A DNA stretch of 64,000 nucleotides from Salipiger bermudensis (lineage in GTDB: Bacteria > Pseudomonadota > Alphaproteobacteria > Rhodobacterales > Rhodobacteraceae): contig NZ_JAIUZY010000013.1 of assembly GCF_020171625.1 (NCBI RefSeq), positions 62,001-126,000 of the forward strand, written 5' to 3'. Under the pieces are notes generated by a model, which ran no database searches, was not told where the DNA came from, and worked only from the letters and a program-made list of their open reading frames with translations. This document shows, piece after piece, positions 60,480 to 64,000 of this stretch. The stretch's first letter is position 1; each line of letters starts with the position of its first letter. Both the position numbers and the translations under genes were made by a program.

Positions 60480-61277
60480 ATGCCGGGGGGAGGGAGCCAT
60501 ACGGAGACGAAGGCACGGGTGCAGGCCGCGCTCGACGGGCGCGACCCGCGCTTCGGGGCGCGCCTTCTCTGGGGCCTCTACGGGGTGATCCTGCTCTCGG
60601 CGCTCGTGATCACGCTGGAGAGTATGCAGAACCTGCCGCCCCTGGTGCACCGCCTGCTCGGCTGGGCCGAGTTCGTCCTCCTCGGGGTGTTCGCGGCGGA
60701 ATACCTGCTGCGGCTCTGGGTGGCTCCGTCGCGCTGGCGATACGCGCTGAGCTTCTGGGGCATTGTCGACCTGCTCTCGGTGCTGCCGGGGCTGGTGTTG
60801 CTGCAGCCGCAGACCCAGAGCCTGCGCGTGCTGCGGCTGATGCGGGTGTTCCGGCTGCTGAAGCTCTTTCGCCTGCGCCGCGCCTCGCGCCGGCTCGAGC
60901 AGGCGCTGCACGCCTCCCGCGACGAGCTGATCCTGTTCACCGCGGTGGCGGTGCTGGTGCTCTTCGTGGCCTCGGTCGGCATCCATGTCTTCGAGCACGA
61001 GGCGCAGCCGGACAAATTCGGGTCGATCCCGCAATGCATGTGGTGGGCGCTCGCCACGTTGAGCACGGTGGGCTATGGCGATGTCTACCCGATCACGACG
61101 GGCGGCCGCATCTTCACCGGGCTCACGGTGCTGATCGGGGTGGGCATCGTCGCCATCCCTGCCGGCATCATCACCTCGGAACTGCTGCGGCAGAAGCGGC
61201 GCCCGGAGCGCGCCGCTGGGGCGACGCAGACCGAAACCAAAACAAAGACTGACCAACCAATGGGAGACCAGCAATGA
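60480..61277 (+). CDS. voltage-gated-type potassium channel / ion transporter
   Basis: 265 residues with six transmembrane segments. The S4-like helix has Arg/Lys repeats (LRVLRLMRVFRLLKLFRLRR), and the pore loop has the K+ selectivity filter TLSTVGYGDVYP. It starts 6 nt after the second permease and its stop overlaps the start of the binding-protein gene by 4 nt, so it is firmly inside the transporter operon. The C-terminal tail is short, with no TrkA-N or cyclic-nucleotide domain. A link between K+ flux and purine uptake is only suggested by the position. Confidence 0.92.
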   Translation: MPGGGSHTETKARVQAALDGRDPRFGARLLWGLYGVILLSALVITLESMQNLPPLVHRLLGWAEFVLLGVFAAEYLLRLWVAPSRWRYALSFWGIVDLLSVLPGLVLLQPQTQSLRVLRLMRVFRLLKLFRLRRASRRLEQALHASRDELILFTAVAVLVLFVASVGIHVFEHEAQPDKFGSIPQCMWWALATLSTVGYGDVYPITTGGRIFTGLTVLIGVGIVAIPAGIITSELLRQKRRPERAAGATQTETKTKTDQPMGDQQ

Positions 61278-62350
61278 TCAAACGCAGAACGCTACTCGCC
61301 GCCTCCGCGGCGCTCGGCCTCGTGATGGGCGGGGCCGCCTTTGCCCAGGATGTGCCGAAGATCGGCTTCGTCTATGTGGGGCCGGTGAATGACGGGGGCT
61401 GGTCGCAGCACCACCACGAGTCCGCGATGCAGATGAAAGAGCATTTCGGCGATGCCATCGAGGTGATCGAGCAGGAAAGCGTGCCCGAGGGCGCCGATGC
61501 CGAGCGCGTGCTGACCCAGATGGCGCTGTCCGGCGCCGACCTGATCTTCACCACCTCCTTCGGCTACATGGACCCGACCATCAACGTCGCCGCCAAGTTC
61601 CCGGACGTGAAGTTCGAGCACGCCACCGGCTACAAGACCGCCGACAACGTCTCGGCCTATTCGGCACGCTTCTACGAGGGCCGCGCGATCACCGGCTACC
61701 TCGCCGGCGCGATGACCGAGAGCAACAAGATCGGCTATATCGGCTCCTTCCCGATCCCGGAAGTGATCCGCGGCATCAACTCCTCCTACCTGCACGCCAA
61801 GCAGGCCAACCCCGATGTCGAGATCGCCGTGGTCTGGCTCAACACCTGGTTCGATCCCGCGAAGGAAGCCGACGCCACCCAGGCGCTGCTCGACCAGGGC
61901 GCCGACGTGGTGCTGGCGCATACCGACTCGACCGCGCCGCTGGCCGTGCTCGAGAAGGCCGGCGCCTATGGCTTCGGCCAGGCCGCCGATATGGCCGAGT
62001 ACAAGCCCACGCCGCGGCTGTCGTCGATCATCGACGACTGGGCGCCCTACTACATCGAGCGGGTGCAGGCCGTGGTCGACGGCACCTGGGAGAGCCACAA
62101 TGTCTGGCAGGGCATCGGTGACGGCATGGTCGGCATCGGCGAGTTCACCGGCCCGATCCCCGAGGACGTGTTGGCCCACGTGACCCAGATGAAGGAAGAC
62201 ATCGCCTCCGGTGCCTACCACCCGTTCACCGGCCCGATCAACAAGCAGGACGGCTCGGCGTGGCTGGCCGAGGGCGAGGTCGCCGATGACGGCACGCTCG
62301 CGGGCATGGACTTCTACGTCGAAGGCGTGAGCGGCTCGATCCCGAACTGA
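61274..62350 (+). CDS. BMP family periplasmic substrate-binding protein
   Basis: 358 residues with a cleavable signal peptide (LLAASAALGLVMGGAAFA, cleavage before QD); there is no lipobox Cys. The BMP domain begins KIGFVYVGPVNDGGWSQHHH and includes FTTSFGYMDPTINVAAKFPD. A related Brucella BMP protein is known to bind adenine, which supports purine specificity in the xdh context. Last gene of the operon, followed by a strong terminator. Confidence 0.94.
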   Translation: MIKRRTLLAASAALGLVMGGAAFAQDVPKIGFVYVGPVNDGGWSQHHHESAMQMKEHFGDAIEVIEQESVPEGADAERVLTQMALSGADLIFTTSFGYMDPTINVAAKFPDVKFEHATGYKTADNVSAYSARFYEGRAITGYLAGAMTESNKIGYIGSFPIPEVIRGINSSYLHAKQANPDVEIAVVWLNTWFDPAKEADATQALLDQGADVVLAHTDSTAPLAVLEKAGAYGFGQAADMAEYKPTPRLSSIIDDWAPYYIERVQAVVDGTWESHNVWQGIGDGMVGIGEFTGPIPEDVLAHVTQMKEDIASGAYHPFTGPINKQDGSAWLAEGEVADDGTLAGMDFYVEGVSGSIPN

Positions 62351-62375
62351 GGGTCTATCCTGTAACAGGCTTCTG

Positions 62376-62408
62376 GCACCGCCGGCGCATCTGCCCGGCG
62401 GTGCTTTT
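62376..62408 (+). terminator. rho-independent terminator of the xdh-BMP operon
   Basis: Perfect 10-bp stem GCACCGCCGG / CCGGCGGTGC with a 9-nt loop, followed by TTTT, 25 nt after the binding-protein stop. Confidence 0.9.
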
Positions 62409-62428
62409 GCTTGGGGCGGTTGGGAATT

Positions 62429-62700
62429 GAGCATTTATCGACGTAGAGAAGAGAGGGCGCTGCGCTCCGACGATGGCGGGCGCTGTGGCCGTGGCGGGGG
62501 CGACGTGCCTTTGCCGGGTGGTTCGGAGGGCGGGTAGGGTCGGCCTTTGAGTATTTATGGACGTAGAGAAGGCAGGGGCGCGGTGCGGTCTGGTGAGGTT
62601 GGTTTTGGCGGCGATGTGGTCTGGAGGTCTGCCGCGGCTGCGTGTTGGGTCGGCCTCGGGGAAATGGGGAACTGAGGATGTCTCGACGCGGAACAGAGGC
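62429..62700 (+). repeat. array of dispersed-repeat copies before the YdcF gene
   Basis: The 327-bp gap 62351-62677 has no gene but holds two clear copies (62429-62455, GAGCATTTATCGACGTAGAG; 62549-62575, GAGTATTTATGGACGTAGAG) and a diverged third at about 62664-62697 (GGAACTGAGGATGTCTCGAC, GCGGAACAG) that contains the YdcF start codon. All read in the plus direction. Confidence 0.65.
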
Positions 62701-63187
62701 GGAGGCGGCGCGGCCGGTGGCCATCGTGCTGGGGGCGGCGGTGTGGCCGGGGGGAGAGCCGTCTCCGACCTTGCGGCGCCGAACCGAGCGGGCGGTGGCG
62801 CTGTGGCAGTCGGGCGAGGTCGGCGCGATCCTGGGCTGCGGTGGAGTGGGCGCGCATGGTCCGGCCGAGGCCGAGGTGATCTGCCGGCTGGCGCGCGCGG
62901 CGGGCGTGCCCGAAGGCGCGCTTTTCCGCGAGGGCCGGTCGTCCACCACCGAGGAGAACCTGCGATACGCCCTCCCGGTGCTGGAAGGGATGGGCGCGCG
63001 GCAGGTGGTGATCGTCAGCGAGGGGTACCATCTGCCGCGGGCGCTTTTGGTGGCGCGGCGGCTGGGGTTGGTCGCACGCGGGGCGGCGCCGGGCCTCGGG
63101 GGCGCGCGACCGCGCGCGCAGGCCAAAGCGGTGCTGCGCGAGATCCCGGCGTTCGTCTGGTACTGGTGGCGCGGGGCAGGGCGCTAG
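62678..63187 (+). CDS. YdcF family (DUF218) protein
   Basis: 169 residues of the ElyC/SanA/YdcF family. VAIVLGAAVWPGGEPSPTLR at the start, ILGCGGVGAHGPAEAEVICR and the REGRSSTTEENLRYALPVLE motif, with VIVSEGYHLPRALLVARR near 110. No clear signal peptide. The ATG at 62678 has GGGGA 8 nt upstream, and this region derives from a repeat copy. An alternative start at 62642 is less likely. Convergent with the DUF1489 gene. Confidence 0.85.
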   Translation: MSRRGTEAEAARPVAIVLGAAVWPGGEPSPTLRRRTERAVALWQSGEVGAILGCGGVGAHGPAEAEVICRLARAAGVPEGALFREGRSSTTEENLRYALPVLEGMGARQVVIVSEGYHLPRALLVARRLGLVARGAAPGLGGARPRAQAKAVLREIPAFVWYWWRGAGR

Positions 63188-63196
63188 CAGGGGCGC

Positions 63197-63628
63197 TCAG
63201 AGCACCCCGATCTCGGCCAGCGCGCCGGCGAGTTCCGGCGGCAGCGCATCCTCGTTCTGGCGGTTGGCGGGAAGGTCGCGGGGCGCGTCTTCGGGGGCGA
63301 GGTAGCGCCAGCCCTGGAACGGCCGCCGCGGCGCGCTGGTCACCCGGATCAGGCCGGGTTGCAAAACGATGGCGCAGCGCTCCACGCCGTCCGAGCCGGT
63401 CACCGGATCGAGCCGCAGGATCGGTTGGCGGCACTGGATCAGCCCCTTGAACACCCAGTAGATGCTGCCACCGTTCAGCACCTCGGCGTCACGGCGCGGC
63501 CACATCCGCGTGACGTGGCGCGGCAGCCCGTCCTTGGTCTGGGCCGCGCGGCTGGCCTGCCACGCCTCGAGCGTCTCGAGGCTTTCGGTTCCGGCGCTGA
63601 GCTTGATGAGATGGGTGACCTTGTCCAC
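63197..63628 (-). CDS. DUF1489 family protein
   Basis: 143 residues of the DUF1489 family, function unknown. It begins with THLIKLSAGTESLETLEAWQ. The middle part has the family segments HVTRMWPRRDAEVLNGGSIY and QPGLIRVTSAPRRPFQGWRY. The GTG at 63628 has GGAGGA at ideal distance; the family starts near this point, so the longer frame was rejected. Confidence 0.88.
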   Translation of the reverse strand: MDKVTHLIKLSAGTESLETLEAWQASRAAQTKDGLPRHVTRMWPRRDAEVLNGGSIYWVFKGLIQCRQPILRLDPVTGSDGVERCAIVLQPGLIRVTSAPRRPFQGWRYLAPEDAPRDLPANRQNEDALPPELAGALAEIGVL

Positions 63629-63654
63629 AGATTCCTCCACACCTGGCCCAGTAT

Positions 63655-63682
63655 ATTGTAGGATGCCGCGAAAGGCTTGCAA
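63655..63682 (-). promoter_or_regulatory. sigma-70 promoter for the DUF1489 gene
   Basis: Minus-strand TTGCAA (63677-63682) and TACAAT (63655-63660) with a 16-nt spacer, giving a leader of about 20 nt. Confidence 0.6.
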
Positions 63683-63785
63683 GGGCTGGTAGGTGCGGCG
63701 CTGGATCACACTTCGCGGAGGCCTCTGGACGTGATAGCCTTGAGACTGATATCAGCCCGCTTCTGCCAAAGAGGATTCCGCTGCC

Positions 63786-64000
63786 ATGAGCCGTTTCGCC
63801 GCCCCCATTGCCGAACAGATCTGGGACATGAAGTACCGCTTCAAGGAGGCGGACGGCACCCCCATCGACCAAAGCGTCGAGGACAGCTGGCGCCGCATCG
63901 CGCGCGCGCTCGCCTCCGTCGAAAAAGACGCCGAGGGCTGGGAAGAGACATTCTTCGAGGCGCTCGAGGATTTCAAATACCTCCCCGCAGGCCGCATCAC
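63786..64000 (+). CDS. nrdJ: vitamin B12-dependent ribonucleotide reductase NrdJ (5' part only)
   Basis: Start of an adenosylcobalamin-dependent class II ribonucleotide reductase; 71 complete codons are present before the window ends. The N-terminus SRFAAPIAEQIWDMKYRFKE and EDFKYLPAGRI segment match alphaproteobacterial NrdJ as I recall it. AGAGGA lies 10 nt or so upstream. No cobalamin riboswitch is evident in the 157-bp upstream region. Confidence 0.9.
   Translation, partial: MSRFAAPIAEQIWDMKYRFKEADGTPIDQSVEDSWRRIARALASVEKDAEGWEETFFEALEDFKYLPAGRI

Noticed and set aside
63629-63785. Cobalamin riboswitch before nrdJ
   Set aside because: No B12-box-like conserved sequence and too little space for the full structure.

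Overview
The window is GC-rich, densely coded and free of rRNA, tRNA, CRISPR or IS elements. Gene content points to a Rhodobacterales (Roseobacter-group) alphaproteobacterium. The markers are the ccoNOQP / uspA / fnrL / hemN neighbourhood, a membrane-anchored c-type cytochrome, short-form HisG with HisZ, an XdhABC xanthine dehydrogenase of the Rhodobacter type, the Hsp20-DUF1150 pair and a B12-type ribonucleotide reductase. This assignment comes from recognising families by eye, not from a database search.

Layout. 1-7 kb: 5' part of mreB, ytoQ, an array of short intergenic repeats, mscL, a CDF metal exporter, divergent ald and lrp genes, and a GMC oxidoreductase. 7-20 kb: the microaerobic respiration island. 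It holds ccoSIHG, a LysR regulator and ccoPQON on the minus strand, then uspA, a DUF1428 gene, fnrL and hemN. Three FNR-type boxes (11383, 16358, 18632) tie it to FnrL. 20-26 kb: yejFEBA peptide ABC importer. 26-33 kb: membrane cytochrome c, prephenate dehydratase, three Tad-like surface or pseudopilin genes and glutamate dehydrogenase. 33-38 kb: dnaG and rpoD, the latter preceded by four GANTC sites in 39 bp. 38-43 kb: SDR, yjbQ, nrdR-ribD, DUF1150 and ibpA with a heat-shock-type promoter, a DUF465 gene and ldh. 43-51 kb: hisG-hisZ-hisS, slyX and dnaE.

51-62 kb: an apparent purine salvage and catabolism operon. xdhABC overlaps a BMP-family ABC importer (ATPase, two permeases, binding protein), and a voltage-gated-type potassium channel gene sits inside the operon just before the binding protein. 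The end of the window has a YdcF-like gene, a DUF1489 gene and the start of nrdJ.

The most unusual signal is a family of short dispersed repeats with a GGCGGG-(A/G)-TATTT core and an AGAAG tail. Copies lie between genes at about 1.3-1.6, 6.9, 46.7-46.85 and 62.4-62.6 kb. One 77-nt copy lies in frame inside xdhB at about 54669-54745, so a mobile or proliferating intergenic element appears to have been captured as protein sequence. The two best copies keep two hairpins whose stem sequences differ, which suggests selection on structure.
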